Of a DNA stretch of 58,112 nt, positions 1 to 8,215 are shown in pieces. This DNA is from Xanthobacteraceae bacterium. Lineage in GTDB: Bacteria > Pseudomonadota > Alphaproteobacteria > Rhizobiales > Xanthobacteraceae. The translations under genes were made by a program, and so were the position numbers. Every line of letters starts with the position of its first letter. The first letter of the stretch is position 1. The notes beneath the pieces were generated by a model. It was not told the DNA's origin, did no database searches, and was given only the letters and a program-made list of their open reading frames with translations. Location: NCBI GenBank assembly GCA_030038415.1, contig JASHOX010000136.1, forward strand, positions 1-58,112, in the 5' to 3' direction.

Positions 1-67
1 TCCGTACGGTCCACAAACTGACGATGAACCACCTGACGAGGAGCGATAGCGCGCCGTTACATTGTTA

Positions 68-177
68 CCGTCATCCTGAGGCGGCCGCGCAGCGGCCCTC
101 GAAGGATGCGGCCCCAGCGCTGAGGCCGCCGCCCTTCGAGCCCCCGATCAAGTCGGGGTCGCACCGCAGGGTGACGG
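68..177. repeat. Dispersed palindromic intergenic repeat
   Basis: The element is bounded by near-inverted ends (CCGTCATCCTG at 68-78 and CAGGGTGACGG at 167-177). Inside are further complementary pieces, such as CTCGAAGG near 99-106 and CCTTCGAG at 133-140. It lies directly upstream of ybaB and would fold into a long imperfect hairpin. Repeats starting CCGTCATCCTGAGG with CTCGAAGGATG inside are, from memory, widely dispersed between genes in Bradyrhizobium-like genomes. Whether it affects ybaB transcription cannot be told from sequence. Confidence 0.6.
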
Positions 178-200
178 AACAAATAAGATAGGAAAACCCG

Positions 201-521
201 ATGCCTGATTTTCTCGGCCTGATGAAGCAGGCCACCGAATTGAAATCGAAGATGGAAGCCATGCAGGCCGAGCTCGACCGGCTGGAAGTCGAAGGCTCAG
301 CCGGCGGCGGCATGGTCACCGTGAGGATCTCCGGCAAGGGCGATCTGCGCGGCGTGCGCATCGACGATTCGCTGTTCAAGCCAGACCAGAAGGAAATCGT
401 CGAAGACCTGCTCGTCGCCGCCCATGCCGACGCCAAACGCAAGCTCGAAACCCAGCTCGCCGAACGGATGCAGGCGCTGACCGGCGGCCTGCCGCTGCCG
501 CCGGGGCTGAAGCTGTTCTGA
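201..521 (+). CDS. ybaB: YbaB/EbfC family nucleoid-associated protein
   Basis: A 106-residue protein of the YbaB/EbfC family, small dimeric DNA-binding proteins that coat the nucleoid. It has the usual layout: an N-terminal helix ([25 protein letters not shown]) leading into a Gly-rich turn around residues 30-35 (SAGGGMV), a short beta sheet ([16 protein letters not shown]), and a long C-terminal helix with a Gly/Pro/Leu-rich tail. Length is normal. The stop overlaps the recR start by one base (TGATG), the classic ybaB-recR coupling. In most bacteria dnaX precedes this pair; it is not visible in the 200 bases upstream, which hold a palindromic repeat instead. Confidence 0.95.
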   Translation: MPDFLGLMKQATELKSKMEAMQAELDRLEVEGSAGGGMVTVRISGKGDLRGVRIDDSLFKPDQKEIVEDLLVAAHADAKRKLETQLAERMQALTGGLPLPPGLKLF

Positions 522-1138
522 TGCCCGCCGTTTCCGCCGGTCCCGAAATCGAACGCCTGATTCAGCTCCTGGCCCGCCTCCCCGGCCTCGGCCCGCGCTC
601 GGCGCGGCGCGCCGCCTTGTTTCTCATCAAGAAACGCGAATTGCTGATGGCGCCGCTCGCCGCCGCATTGGCGACCGCGATGGAGAAGATCGAGGTGTGC
701 CGGGTTTGCGGCAATATTGACACGCAAAATCCTTGCACTGTTTGCACCGATCCCAGGCGCGATGCCTCCGCCATAGTGGTGGTGGCCGACGTCGCCGACC
801 TATGGGCGCTGGAGCGTGCGCATGCCATCAATGCACGCTATCACGTGCTCGGCGGTACGCTCTCCCCGCTCGACGGCACCGGCCCGGACGATCTGTCGAT
901 CGACGCGCTGATCAAGCGGGCGAGCGACCCGGCCGTGAACGAAGTCGTGCTGGCGCTCTCCGCCACTGTCGACGGCCAGAGCACCGCCCATTACATCACC
1001 GACCTGCTGCACGACGCGCAAGAAAAGGGCCATGTGAAGGTGACGCGGCTCGCCCACGGCGTGCCGGTCGGCGGCGAGCTCGACTATCTCGACGAAGGCA
1101 CGCTGGCCGCCGCCATCCGCAGCCGGACGCCGTTTTAG
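521..1138 (+). CDS. recR: Recombination mediator protein RecR
   Basis: A 205-residue RecR, the RecFOR-pathway protein that helps load RecA onto single-stranded gaps. Visible parts: an N-terminal helix-hairpin-helix ([16 protein letters not shown], about residues 20-35), a four-cysteine zinc finger (C60, C63, C72, C75), and a Toprim domain from about residue 84 ending in a region with [13 protein letters not shown]. The first Toprim strand reads [10 protein letters not shown]. In the RecR proteins I remember, the residue after VVV is glutamate (VVE); here residue 89 is Ala. It is translationally coupled to ybaB. Identity is secure; the Toprim substitution is noted as a finding. Confidence 0.96.
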   Translation: MPAVSAGPEIERLIQLLARLPGLGPRSARRAALFLIKKRELLMAPLAAALATAMEKIEVCRVCGNIDTQNPCTVCTDPRRDASAIVVVADVADLWALERAHAINARYHVLGGTLSPLDGTGPDDLSIDALIKRASDPAVNEVVLALSATVDGQSTAHYITDLLHDAQEKGHVKVTRLAHGVPVGGELDYLDEGTLAAAIRSRTPF

Positions 1139-1254
1139 CGCCACTGCCTGCAAAATAGCCAGCCGACGCCCGCGGCGCGACCAAAGACGGCATTTGCCGC
1201 ATAGATCCGGCCGGAATCGCCTCGGTTTTGTTGTGTCGACTTGGCTGGTCGACT

Positions 1255-1270
1255 TGGCCCGGCGCTTGCA
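1255..1270 (+). promoter_or_regulatory. Candidate sigma54 (-24/-12) promoter
   Basis: The bases TGGCCCGGCGCTTGCA match the sigma54 consensus TGGCACG-N4-TTGCW with one mismatch. They keep the required GG-N10-GC spacing (GG at 1256-1257, GC at 1268-1269). Transcription would begin near 1281, about 45 bases before a terminator-like hairpin. A direct repeat of GTCGACTTGGC runs into the element. A single match in GC-rich DNA can occur by chance. Confidence 0.35.
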
Positions 1271-1322
1271 TGACAAAGATCGGCGATCTCGGTCTCACTT
1301 ACCGTGGCGAATTGAGGTTGCT

Positions 1323-1362
1323 AGAGCCCCGGCATTCCCGGCACCGGGGCTCTACTATTTTT
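1323..1362 (+). terminator. Rho-independent terminator-like hairpin
   Basis: A perfect 10-bp stem (AGAGCCCCGG at 1323-1332 pairing with CCGGGGCTCT at 1344-1353) has an 11-base loop and is followed by ACTATTTTTG. It lies 185 bases after recR and 100 bases before the methyltransferase. It could end the ybaB-recR transcript, or a short RNA started at the sigma54-like site upstream. Confidence 0.7.
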
Positions 1363-1455
1363 GGGAACCCCAATCGCATTTCGGCTGCCTTCCCGCGCTT
1401 GCGCCCGCTTCGTTGCCTTCGCACATGGTAGTGGCACATAGCGAAGGAGCGCAGC

Positions 1456-2115
1456 ATGACGGATGCGCCGGCAAAGCCCCATAAGGGGCGCGGCATGGAG
1501 GGTTTCGTCGCGACCTGGTATGCGCGGCAGACCGCGCATGACCGCGAGGAAGTGCAACAGACCGCGCGCCGCATCGCCGACCTCCTCAATCCCGGCTCGC
1601 GCGTGCTCGAAATCGCGCCGGGGCCCGGTTATCTCGCCATCGAGCTGGCCAAGCTCGCCGGCGGCCGGGTGACCGGGCTCGACATCAGCCGGACCTTCGT
1701 GCAGATCGCCGCCGAGAATGCACGCCGGGCCGGCGTGGATGTCGATTTCGAGCACGGCGACGCCGCCGACCTGCCGTTTCCCGACGGCCAATTCGATTTC
1801 ATCGTCTGCCGCGCCGCGTTCAAGAACTTCACTCGCCCGCTGGTCACGCTCAACGAGATGCACCGCGTGCTCAAAGACAACGGCACGGCGTTGGTCATCG
1901 ATCTGCGCAAGGACTATTCGCCGCGGGCGGTGAGCGACTATTTCAAGAACCGCGGTTTTTTCACCGCCGCAATCATCAAGCTGACCTTCCGCACCATGCT
2001 GAAAAGCCGCGCCTATAGCAAAGAGAGCATGATGGGACTGGTGGCGCAGTCGCAGTTCGGCCAAGGCGAGATCAGGCTCGATCCGATCGGATTCGAACTC
2101 TGGCTGCGCAAATGA
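1456..2115 (+). CDS. Class I SAM-dependent methyltransferase
   Basis: A 219-residue methyltransferase of the Methyltransf_11 type. The SAM-binding motif I is at about residues 49-61 (RVLEIAPGPGYLA), the acidic residue ending strand 2 is in GLDIS (about 75-79), and the later motif DLPFPDGQFDFIVC contains the usual DxxF pattern. The C-terminal half (YFKNRGFF, FRTMLKSRAYS) probably forms the substrate lid. The substrate cannot be named; ubiquinone/sterol C-methylase-like enzymes share this fold. The ATG is preceded by GAAGGAG. The next gene starts two bases after the stop, so the pair is probably co-transcribed. Confidence 0.85.
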   Translation: MTDAPAKPHKGRGMEGFVATWYARQTAHDREEVQQTARRIADLLNPGSRVLEIAPGPGYLAIELAKLAGGRVTGLDISRTFVQIAAENARRAGVDVDFEHGDAADLPFPDGQFDFIVCRAAFKNFTRPLVTLNEMHRVLKDNGTALVIDLRKDYSPRAVSDYFKNRGFFTAAIIKLTFRTMLKSRAYSKESMMGLVAQSQFGQGEIRLDPIGFELWLRK

Positions 2116-2116
2116 T

Positions 2117-3058
2117 ATGCAGCCGCGCATGAGCGACGACGTGCCCTTCAACAAGACGTTCGATCTCGAACCCGGCCGGGTGCGCGAGCTCGTTCCAGGC
2201 GTGCGCGCCGTGGTCGCCAATAATCCCGGGCCGTTCACCTTCAAGGGCACTATGAGCTACATCATCGGCCGCGGCAAAGTCGCGATCCTCGATCCCGGCC
2301 CCGACGACGACACCCATATCGCAGCGCTGCTCGACGCCGTGCGCGGCGAGACCGTGACCCATATTTTCGTCACGCATACGCATCGCGATCATTCGCCGGC
2401 GGTGCCGAAAGTCAAAGCGGCCACCGGCGCCAAAGTCTTTGCCCAAGGTCCACATCGGCTGGCGCGGCCACTGCACATCGGCGAGACGCGCCGGCTCGAC
2501 GCATCCGCCGACATGGATTTCCGTCCCGACGTGGCGCTCGCCGACGGCGAAGCGGTGAGCGGCGACGGCTGGACGCTCGAAGCGGTGGCGACGCCAGGGC
2601 ATACCGCCAATCACATGGCCTTCGCCTTCAAGGAGGCCAATCTGTTGTTCGCCGGCGATCATGTGATGGGCTGGTCGACCACCATCGTGGCGCCGCCCGA
2701 CGGCGCCATGAGCGACTATATGGCGTCGCTGCACAAGCTCGCGCGGCGCAGCGAGCCGCTTTACCTGTCCGGCCACGGCACGCCGGTACGCGAAGCACCG
2801 CGCTACGTGCAGCATCTGATCCGCCACCGCCAAGGCCGCGAAGCTTCGATCCTGCACCGGCTCGGCAAAGGGGCGGCGGACATCCCGACCATCGTCAAGG
2901 CGGTCTATATCGGGCTCGACCCGCGGCTTGCCGGCGCCGCCGCTTTATCAGTGCTGGCGCATTTGGAAGATCTGGTGGCGCGAGGGGTGGTGGCGACCGA
3001 AGGCCCGCCGTCGATCGAGGGCACTTATCGGTTGGCCGAGGCCTTGCCTGGAGGCTGA
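2117..3058 (+). CDS. MBL-fold metallo-hydrolase
   Basis: A 313-residue metallo-beta-lactamase-fold hydrolase. The metal site motif HxHxDH is visible as THTHRDHS (His87, His89, Asp91, His92), followed by later ligands in TPGHTANH and FAGDHVMGW. The C-terminal part after about residue 230 (YVQHLIRHRQGREASIL) resembles the winged-helix extension of LACTB2-like and RNase Z-related hydrolases. Substrate is unknown; thioester or nucleic acid hydrolysis are family possibilities. An alternative ATG (MSDDVPF) lies 12 bases inside. The 3' end overlaps the convergent DUF1499 gene by 34 bases. Confidence 0.88.
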   Translation: MQPRMSDDVPFNKTFDLEPGRVRELVPGVRAVVANNPGPFTFKGTMSYIIGRGKVAILDPGPDDDTHIAALLDAVRGETVTHIFVTHTHRDHSPAVPKVKAATGAKVFAQGPHRLARPLHIGETRRLDASADMDFRPDVALADGEAVSGDGWTLEAVATPGHTANHMAFAFKEANLLFAGDHVMGWSTTIVAPPDGAMSDYMASLHKLARRSEPLYLSGHGTPVREAPRYVQHLIRHRQGREASILHRLGKGAADIPTIVKAVYIGLDPRLAGAAALSVLAHLEDLVARGVVATEGPPSIEGTYRLAEALPGG

Positions 3059-3906
3059 CGCGGCGGCGGTGGCGCTTTCTTTTCCGGCACCGGCGCGGAC
3101 AACACATCGTCGATGTTATCGATCAGATTGCGCACCCGCGCGGCATTGGTGCCGAGATCGTTGCGGCCGTAGCGCGAGGCCGAGCGCACGTCGATACGGG
3201 CGCCGTCGGTGGTCGCCCGCACCCGCACCACGACGTCGTCGCGGAAACCGAGAATCGGCGTGCGCGCCACCGCCTCGATGATGCCGTCACGCACCGCGGT
3301 GTCTTGCGGCTGCCGCGCATCGACGGCGCGCGGCAAAGCCGCTTGCGGCGGCCGTGCATCGACGACGCGCCAGCGCCGCTTGGCGATGACCTTCATCGCG
3401 GCGTTGTAGGCCTCCTGCGGCGTCGCCGTAGTGTCGTCGGGCGCGATGTCGGGATAGGCGGCGTTCTGCTGCTCAGCGGCATAGAGACCGGCATAAGCGA
3501 TCGGGTTGGCGTCGCGTGGCCGCAACCGGGCGATGGCGTCGAATTGCGGCGGATCGATCGGATCGGTGGTGATGTCGTAGATCGCCGGCAGGCGGTAGGC
3601 CTTGACGCCGAGATAGAGCGGATAGGCAATCAGCGCGAAACCGATCAGCAAAGCGGTCGCCGCGTGCCGGCCGCCGCCGATGCCGTCGCGCCAGATGACG
3701 ATGCCGGAGCCGAGCGCGAGCAGGATCGCGACGCAGGCCAGCACCAGCGCGCCGCCAAGAGTCGAGAGCGCCGGAACGATATCGAGCGCGCCCGAGCGCA
3801 CGATGACGATGGCGACGAAGGTTGCGGCGAATGAAAACAAGGCGATGCGCCGCGCCCAGACGGCAAGCCGCGAGATCGGCTGATCGTGGAGAATGCGGCG
3901 GCGCAT
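3025..3906 (-). CDS. DUF1499 domain membrane protein
   Basis: A 293-residue protein with about three N-terminal membrane segments (roughly residues 18-105) and a C-terminal DUF1499 domain. The latter shows IYDITTDPIDPPQF and the typical SRYGRNDLGTNAARVRNL near the end, followed by a Pro/Lys-rich tail. The ATG at 3906 is preferred over an upstream in-frame start at 3987, which would run into the M48 peptidase gene; from 3906 the gap to that gene is 11 bp. It is the last gene of a DUF898-M48-DUF1499 set. Function is unknown. Its tail-coding end overlaps the convergent hydrolase gene. Confidence 0.82.
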   Translation of the reverse strand: MRRRILHDQPISRLAVWARRIALFSFAATFVAIVIVRSGALDIVPALSTLGGALVLACVAILLALGSGIVIWRDGIGGGRHAATALLIGFALIAYPLYLGVKAYRLPAIYDITTDPIDPPQFDAIARLRPRDANPIAYAGLYAAEQQNAAYPDIAPDDTTATPQEAYNAAMKVIAKRRWRVVDARPPQAALPRAVDARQPQDTAVRDGIIEAVARTPILGFRDDVVVRVRATTDGARIDVRSASRYGRNDLGTNAARVRNLIDNIDDVLSAPVPEKKAPPPPRQPPGKASANR

Positions 3907-3917
3907 GATCGGTCCGG

Positions 3918-5096
3918 CTAATGGGCGCTGACGTTGCCGGTAGCATTCGCCGGCAGCGGGGCGCAAATCTGTTTGAGCGCGCTCCAATCCGCCGCGTCAA
4001 GGAGCGGCAACGGCGTGCCGGCGACGGCAACGGCGTCGATCGCCGCGATCCGGTCCTTGGTCTCGGGATGGTCGAGCAAGAGCTTCATCCCCTCATTCTT
4101 GTCGCCGACGATGCGCTTGAGGATGGCGGCGAGCGCATGCGGGTCGCCGCCCGCCTTAGCCATCAGATCGACGCTATAGGCGTCGGCCGAAGCCTCGACG
4201 CGGCGCGAATAGGACGATTTCAGCACCGTCCTGGCGGCGATGACGACCGCGCCGCCGCCGACAAAATCGCCGAGCATCATGCCGAACAGAAACGACAGGC
4301 CCGCCGTCTGCAGCACGGTGCGGGTGCCGTCGCGATGAGCGACGTGCCCGATCTCGTGCGCCAGCGCGCCGGCCAATTCGTCCGGCGTCTGCGCCTTAGC
4401 GATCAGCCCGTCGTCGATATAAACGTGGCCGCCGGGCAGCGCCATGGCATTGGGCTCGGCGCGGCGCACCACCTCGACATGCAGGGGAAACGGTAGCGCT
4501 GCGACTGTTTCGAGCTTGCCGACGAGCTTGTCGAGCGCGGCGCGGCCGGCCGCTTCGCTCGGCGCCGCGCCGCAGGCGAAAGCCGAGCCGAGATGCTGGC
4601 TGTCGAGCGTGCCGCGAATGTTGCGGTCGATGGCATCGCCGAGCTTGTGCTCGACCGCGAGCGGCACGAGCGGGATGATCCGGCTCGCCAGCGCCGGCAG
4701 GCCGAACACCGCGGTGACGACGAGCGAAGCCGCGGCGGCGAAACTCAACGCCACGATTTGGCGGCGCAGCCGCCGCTCGGCTGCGCCGCCGCGATCGAGC
4801 GCCTCGGCGCGATCTTCGATCGCGGCGGCGAGCTCCGGCGCGCGGATTTCGAGCCGTGCCAACAACGTTTCGCCGCGCCGGCCGAGACGGAGCACGCCCT
4901 CCGGCGCCGACATCCGGCGCAATTCGGCGTAAGGCCATTCGTCAAGCACGCGATCCCGGCCTTGACCGCGGCAAGCCAGAATGCGTAAAGCCTTCGCGTC
5001 GGCCTCGACGACAACGTCATTGCGCACGCTCGACGTGCCGTCGAAATAGACGGCCGGTCCGCGCAGCGGCGCATGCATTGCGGGCGTGTCAGTCAT
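3918..5096 (-). CDS. M48 family zinc metallopeptidase, membrane-anchored
   Basis: A 392-residue M48 (HtpX/Oma1-like) peptidase. The zinc motif HEIGH lies at residues 247-251 in LAHEIGHVAHRDG, and the third ligand is Glu301 in RRVEASADAYSVDL. The N-terminal 110 residues look soluble (a domain often placed before M48 in such proteins). One membrane segment follows at about 114-146, so the catalytic domain is probably periplasmic or membrane-apposed. A hydrophobic stretch at about 264-290 (FLFGMMLGDFVGGGAVVIAA) sits next to the active site. It is downstream of the DUF898 gene by 24 bp and upstream of DUF1499 by 11 bp, indicating one operon, perhaps for membrane-protein quality control (inference). 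Confidence 0.92.
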   Translation of the reverse strand: MTDTPAMHAPLRGPAVYFDGTSSVRNDVVVEADAKALRILACRGQGRDRVLDEWPYAELRRMSAPEGVLRLGRRGETLLARLEIRAPELAAAIEDRAEALDRGGAAERRLRRQIVALSFAAAASLVVTAVFGLPALASRIIPLVPLAVEHKLGDAIDRNIRGTLDSQHLGSAFACGAAPSEAAGRAALDKLVGKLETVAALPFPLHVEVVRRAEPNAMALPGGHVYIDDGLIAKAQTPDELAGALAHEIGHVAHRDGTRTVLQTAGLSFLFGMMLGDFVGGGAVVIAARTVLKSSYSRRVEASADAYSVDLMAKAGGDPHALAAILKRIVGDKNEGMKLLLDHPETKDRIAAIDAVAVAGTPLPLLDAADWSALKQICAPLPANATGNVSAH

Positions 5097-5120
5097 TGTG
5101 CGCGGATCGCCGAAGCTGCA

Positions 5121-6377
5121 TCAAATGCCTCCGACGCCGAGCGCATCGACCAGGCCTTCGCCGAGCGCTGAATCGGGCGCGCCGCTAGCGCGCACGCCGT
5201 TGAGCGCCTCCGCTCCCGTGAGTTTCGCCGATTGTACGCCGAGCCGCCACATCGCGAAGGTGACCACGACCTGATAGATCGTCGAGGCGCCGAGCACCAT
5301 CGTGACATAGATGCCGAGCGTGATCGCGCTGACGAGAAGCTCGGCCGGCATGGAATCGCGACTCGATCCGAGCAGTTTGTCACCCAGGAAAACGAACACG
5401 CCGCCGATCGCCATGACCACCAGCAAATAAGGCACGACGTAGAGCAGAAAGCGCAGATAAACGCGATAGACCTTTGCCGTCGACAAATGCGATCGCACCG
5501 TCACGGCGCCGAAACGCAGGCCGGAAATCCACCAGCGCATCATGATGGCGGCGAAGAGCGGATAAAAAAGCAGCGCCATGGCGAGGCTGATGCCGACCGC
5601 CGCCGTGACGACGACGAACACGTCCACCCCGGTGTCGCCGACGAGCAAGGCTAGCGGTTTGGTGTCGCCCTGGGCCATCATCGCATTGAGCGCATTCCAA
5701 TCGACCACGCGTCCGAGCGCGATGACGGCCGACACGACTGGCCCGACAACGACAAGCCAGATCGGCAGCCCGCGCAGGAACAGCGCCGATCCCGACCCGG
5801 CAAACGAGCCGTGCAGGTCGCCATAGCTGGTGTGGCGCATCTTGTAACGCTGCAGGCTTGCTTGCGCCCACGGATAAGCAAGCCCGAGCGTCGCGGCGGC
5901 AAGCGTCCACCACAACAGCGCAAAGAGCGCATAGCGCCAAGCCGAGCCGTACTGATCGAAACGCACGCCGCGGAACACCGTGCGCGTCAGCCGATAGCGG
6001 CGCGCCCGGTAGAGCGCGAACTGGCTGAGCAGCACCAGCAGCAAAAAGCCGACGGCGGCAATCGCGACCGCCGCGGTGTCGAGCGCCAGCGCCGCCGTGG
6101 CGATCGCGCTGTAGAGCGGACCGACGATGGTGACGGCGATCAGGAAACCGCCCAGAAGCTCGGTGGCAAGCCCGGTATATTCCAGCGTCTCGCCGCCGAT
6201 CTCGGTGTTGGACCACAAATAACGCCGCACGTCGGTGGCGAACCAGAAGCGATAGATGCCGAGCGTCAGCGCGAGCAACGCGGCGCCCTTGACGCGCAGC
6301 CGCCAATACGCCGCCTCCTTGCCGAGGAAATCGATCGCGCCCGCCGGCGGCGGCATTAAGGCATCAGCCGTCGTCAT
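5121..6377 (-). CDS. DUF898 (YjgN-like) multipass membrane protein
   Basis: A 418-residue membrane protein of the DUF898/YjgN family. It shows the repeated family layout FWFATDVRRYLWSNTEIGGETLEYTG and, later, RARRYRLTRTVFRGVRFDQYGSAWRYALFALLWW, with about eight to ten hydrophobic segments. The family has no assigned reaction. Pairing of DUF898 with an M48 peptidase gene is a recurring arrangement as I recall it, and here the peptidase follows by 24 bp. The ATG at 6377 starts the operon, divergent from the TRAP genes beginning at 6605. Confidence 0.85.
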   Translation of the reverse strand: MTTADALMPPPAGAIDFLGKEAAYWRLRVKGAALLALTLGIYRFWFATDVRRYLWSNTEIGGETLEYTGLATELLGGFLIAVTIVGPLYSAIATAALALDTAAVAIAAVGFLLLVLLSQFALYRARRYRLTRTVFRGVRFDQYGSAWRYALFALLWWTLAAATLGLAYPWAQASLQRYKMRHTSYGDLHGSFAGSGSALFLRGLPIWLVVVGPVVSAVIALGRVVDWNALNAMMAQGDTKPLALLVGDTGVDVFVVVTAAVGISLAMALLFYPLFAAIMMRWWISGLRFGAVTVRSHLSTAKVYRVYLRFLLYVVPYLLVVMAIGGVFVFLGDKLLGSSRDSMPAELLVSAITLGIYVTMVLGASTIYQVVVTFAMWRLGVQSAKLTGAEALNGVRASGAPDSALGEGLVDALGVGGI

Positions 6378-6500
6378 GACACCCGTAATAATGACTCAAG
6401 CGAAATGCCGCTCCATCAGTCCGTTGCCGGACGGTCTGGGCCAAGCTTACACCGCGAAATGTCCAATTTGCGACGGCGAACGCGGCGGTATCCTGATGCG

Positions 6501-6529
6501 TTGACACCCCATAGCGCTGTCCATAGGCT
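6501..6529 (+). promoter_or_regulatory. Candidate sigma70 promoter for the TRAP operon
   Basis: A perfect -35 TTGACA (6501-6506) is separated by exactly 17 bases from TAGGCT (6524-6529), about 75 bases before the dctP ATG at 6605. The latter has a GGGGGAG ribosome site. The spacing and -35 box are strong; the -10 is a moderate match. Confidence 0.5.
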
Positions 6530-6604
6530 CTTTGCTCGGCCTTTTGCCGTGACAAAAATCAGGGACCGCCGCGGTATTTTCCGGCAGGTCGGGGGAGAAA
6601 CGCC

Positions 6605-7594
6605 ATGCCCAATCGAGCAACGAGCCTCGTCGCCGGCACATGCCTGGCACTGGCGCTGACATTGGCTTGCAGCGGCGCCTACGCCGAGGAGTGGAATTTT
6701 TACATGCATCAATCAGCGCCCAATTTCGCGACGTCGCGCGGCGCGCAGATGTTTACCGAGGAGATCGACAAGGCGACCAACGGCGCATTGAAGGTGCATC
6801 TCCACCTCGCCGGCACGCTGCAGATCAACGCCAGCAATATCACTCAGGCCGTCGGCGAAGACGTGGTGCAGATGGGCGACGACCTGTTCAACTCCGGAAA
6901 TATTCCAGTCGCCGGCATTCCCCGGCTGCCCATGCTGGTGCAATCCTACGACGATTTCGCCAAGGCCGATGCCGCCCTCAAGCCCTATGTCGAAAAGTCG
7001 TTCGGGCAGAAGGGAGTGACGCTGCTCGCCTCATACACCTATCCGTTGCAATTCATCTGGGGACGCAAAAAGATCGAATCTCTGGCCGACATCAAGGGTC
7101 TGAAGCTTCGCGTCGCGCAGCCCGAGCAGGGCGAGCTCGTGCGCTATTTCGGCGGCACCTCGATCACGATGAGCGCGCCGGAAGTGCCGTCGGCGCTCGA
7201 TCGCGGCGTGGTCGACGGCATCTTCACCGCGGGCGTCGGCGCCGTGTTGTGGAAGGACCTGCTGAAATACGGCTATCAGCTGATCGTCAACGTGAATAAT
7301 TCCTATTACATCGCCAATACCGACGCCTTCAACAAGCTCAGCCCCGATCTGCAGGCCAAGCTGCGCCAGGTCGCGCAGGACGCCGCGCGCTGGGATCAGG
7401 AAACTATGCAGAAGGAGGAAGCGGAGTCGGTGCAGACGCTCACCGCCATGGGCTACACCTTCACCAAGGCGACGCCGGAGGAGGTCGCGCGTGCAGTGGA
7501 AGGCATGAAGCCTTACTGGGACGAATGGGCAAAGGCACGCGGCCCCGACATCGTCGAGGCGCTGGCGACGGTACGCAAGACGCTGGGGCGATAA
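6605..7594 (+). CDS. dctP: TRAP transporter substrate-binding protein (DctP family)
   Basis: A 329-residue periplasmic binding protein of the DctP/TRAP type with a cleavable signal peptide (hydrophobic core LALALTLACSG, cleavage near AYAEE, residue 27). Family landmarks include LKLRVAQPEQGELVRYFGGTS, with the arginine that usually anchors a substrate carboxylate, and APEVPSALDRGVVDGIFTAG. It would capture a small, probably carboxylated solute and hand it to the DctQM permease encoded right after it (15 bp, then 21 bp gaps). The ligand cannot be inferred. Confidence 0.92.
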   Translation: MPNRATSLVAGTCLALALTLACSGAYAEEWNFYMHQSAPNFATSRGAQMFTEEIDKATNGALKVHLHLAGTLQINASNITQAVGEDVVQMGDDLFNSGNIPVAGIPRLPMLVQSYDDFAKADAALKPYVEKSFGQKGVTLLASYTYPLQFIWGRKKIESLADIKGLKLRVAQPEQGELVRYFGGTSITMSAPEVPSALDRGVVDGIFTAGVGAVLWKDLLKYGYQLIVNVNNSYYIANTDAFNKLSPDLQAKLRQVAQDAARWDQETMQKEEAESVQTLTAMGYTFTKATPEEVARAVEGMKPYWDEWAKARGPDIVEALATVRKTLGR

Positions 7595-7609
7595 CGCGGC
7601 GGTGGCGCG

Positions 7610-8194
7610 ATGGTGCAGAACGAGCCCGACGACGCCGTCCGCCGGTCGGCGCGGACGCTTCCCGAGACCATCGTCGAGCGCATCTGCAGGTTGGCCTGCG
7701 TCGCGGCGTTGGCCGTCATGGTGGTCGTCATCGGCCTTGATATCCTGACGCGATCGCTGTTCAATTTCTCGTTCGAGATTTCCGACGAGCTTGGCGGCTA
7801 CATGCTGGTGACGATCTGTTTCGTCAGCCTGCCGGTCTGCCAGATCAACGACAGTTTCCATCACGTCGAGCTGGTGCAATCGCGGCTATCGCCGCGCGGC
7901 CGCGCGCTGTCCCACGTGATTTTCGATCTGCTCTCCTTTGCCTTTGGCGCGCTGCTGCTGTGGCAGCTCGCCAGATTCGAGGTGTCGTCCTACCGGTTCG
8001 CCGACCGGGCCCCGACCTACCTGGCGACGCCGCTTTGGCTGCCGCAGCTCGTCATGGCGACCGGAGCGGCGGCGTTGTGCTTCTCACTGTTGCGGACTCT
8101 TGCCGCCGATCTGGCCGTGCTGCGCGCGCTGGGCGGCGGCGCGGCGGACGACCAAATTGCGAAAGCCGCCAATCCCGAGACACCGGAATTCTGA
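7610..8194 (+). CDS. dctQ: TRAP transporter small permease (DctQ family)
   Basis: A 194-residue protein with four predicted membrane helices after a roughly 25-residue cytoplasmic N-terminus. It fits the DctQ pattern (RSLFNFSFEISDELGGYMLV, then NDSFHHVELV after helix two). DctQ proteins pair with the large DctM channel in the inner membrane. It lies between dctP and dctM with short gaps. The C-terminal tail is hydrophilic and Ala-rich. Confidence 0.9.
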   Translation: MVQNEPDDAVRRSARTLPETIVERICRLACVAALAVMVVVIGLDILTRSLFNFSFEISDELGGYMLVTICFVSLPVCQINDSFHHVELVQSRLSPRGRALSHVIFDLLSFAFGALLLWQLARFEVSSYRFADRAPTYLATPLWLPQLVMATGAAALCFSLLRTLAADLAVLRALGGGAADDQIAKAANPETPEF

Positions 8195-8215
8195 ACGCCA
8201 GGAAAACCGAAAGTC

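Larger units (their letters stand above)
1139..1455. other. 317-bp intergenic region with promoter-like and terminator-like signals
   Basis: No convincing gene is seen between recR and the methyltransferase. The region holds an 11-base direct repeat (GTCGACTTGGC, about 1236-1258), a sigma54-like -24/-12 element (1255-1270), and a strong stem-loop followed by a T run (1323-1362). The last 90 bases lead into the methyltransferase start at 1456, with GAAGGAG about ten bases before its ATG. Short ORFs here lack a ribosome site or family resemblance. Confidence 0.55.

Noticed and set aside
1321..2250. Long minus-strand ORF of 309 codons opposite the methyltransferase gene
   Set aside because: It lies antisense to a recognisable methyltransferase, has Arg/His-rich composition typical of GC-rich shadow frames and no family motifs.
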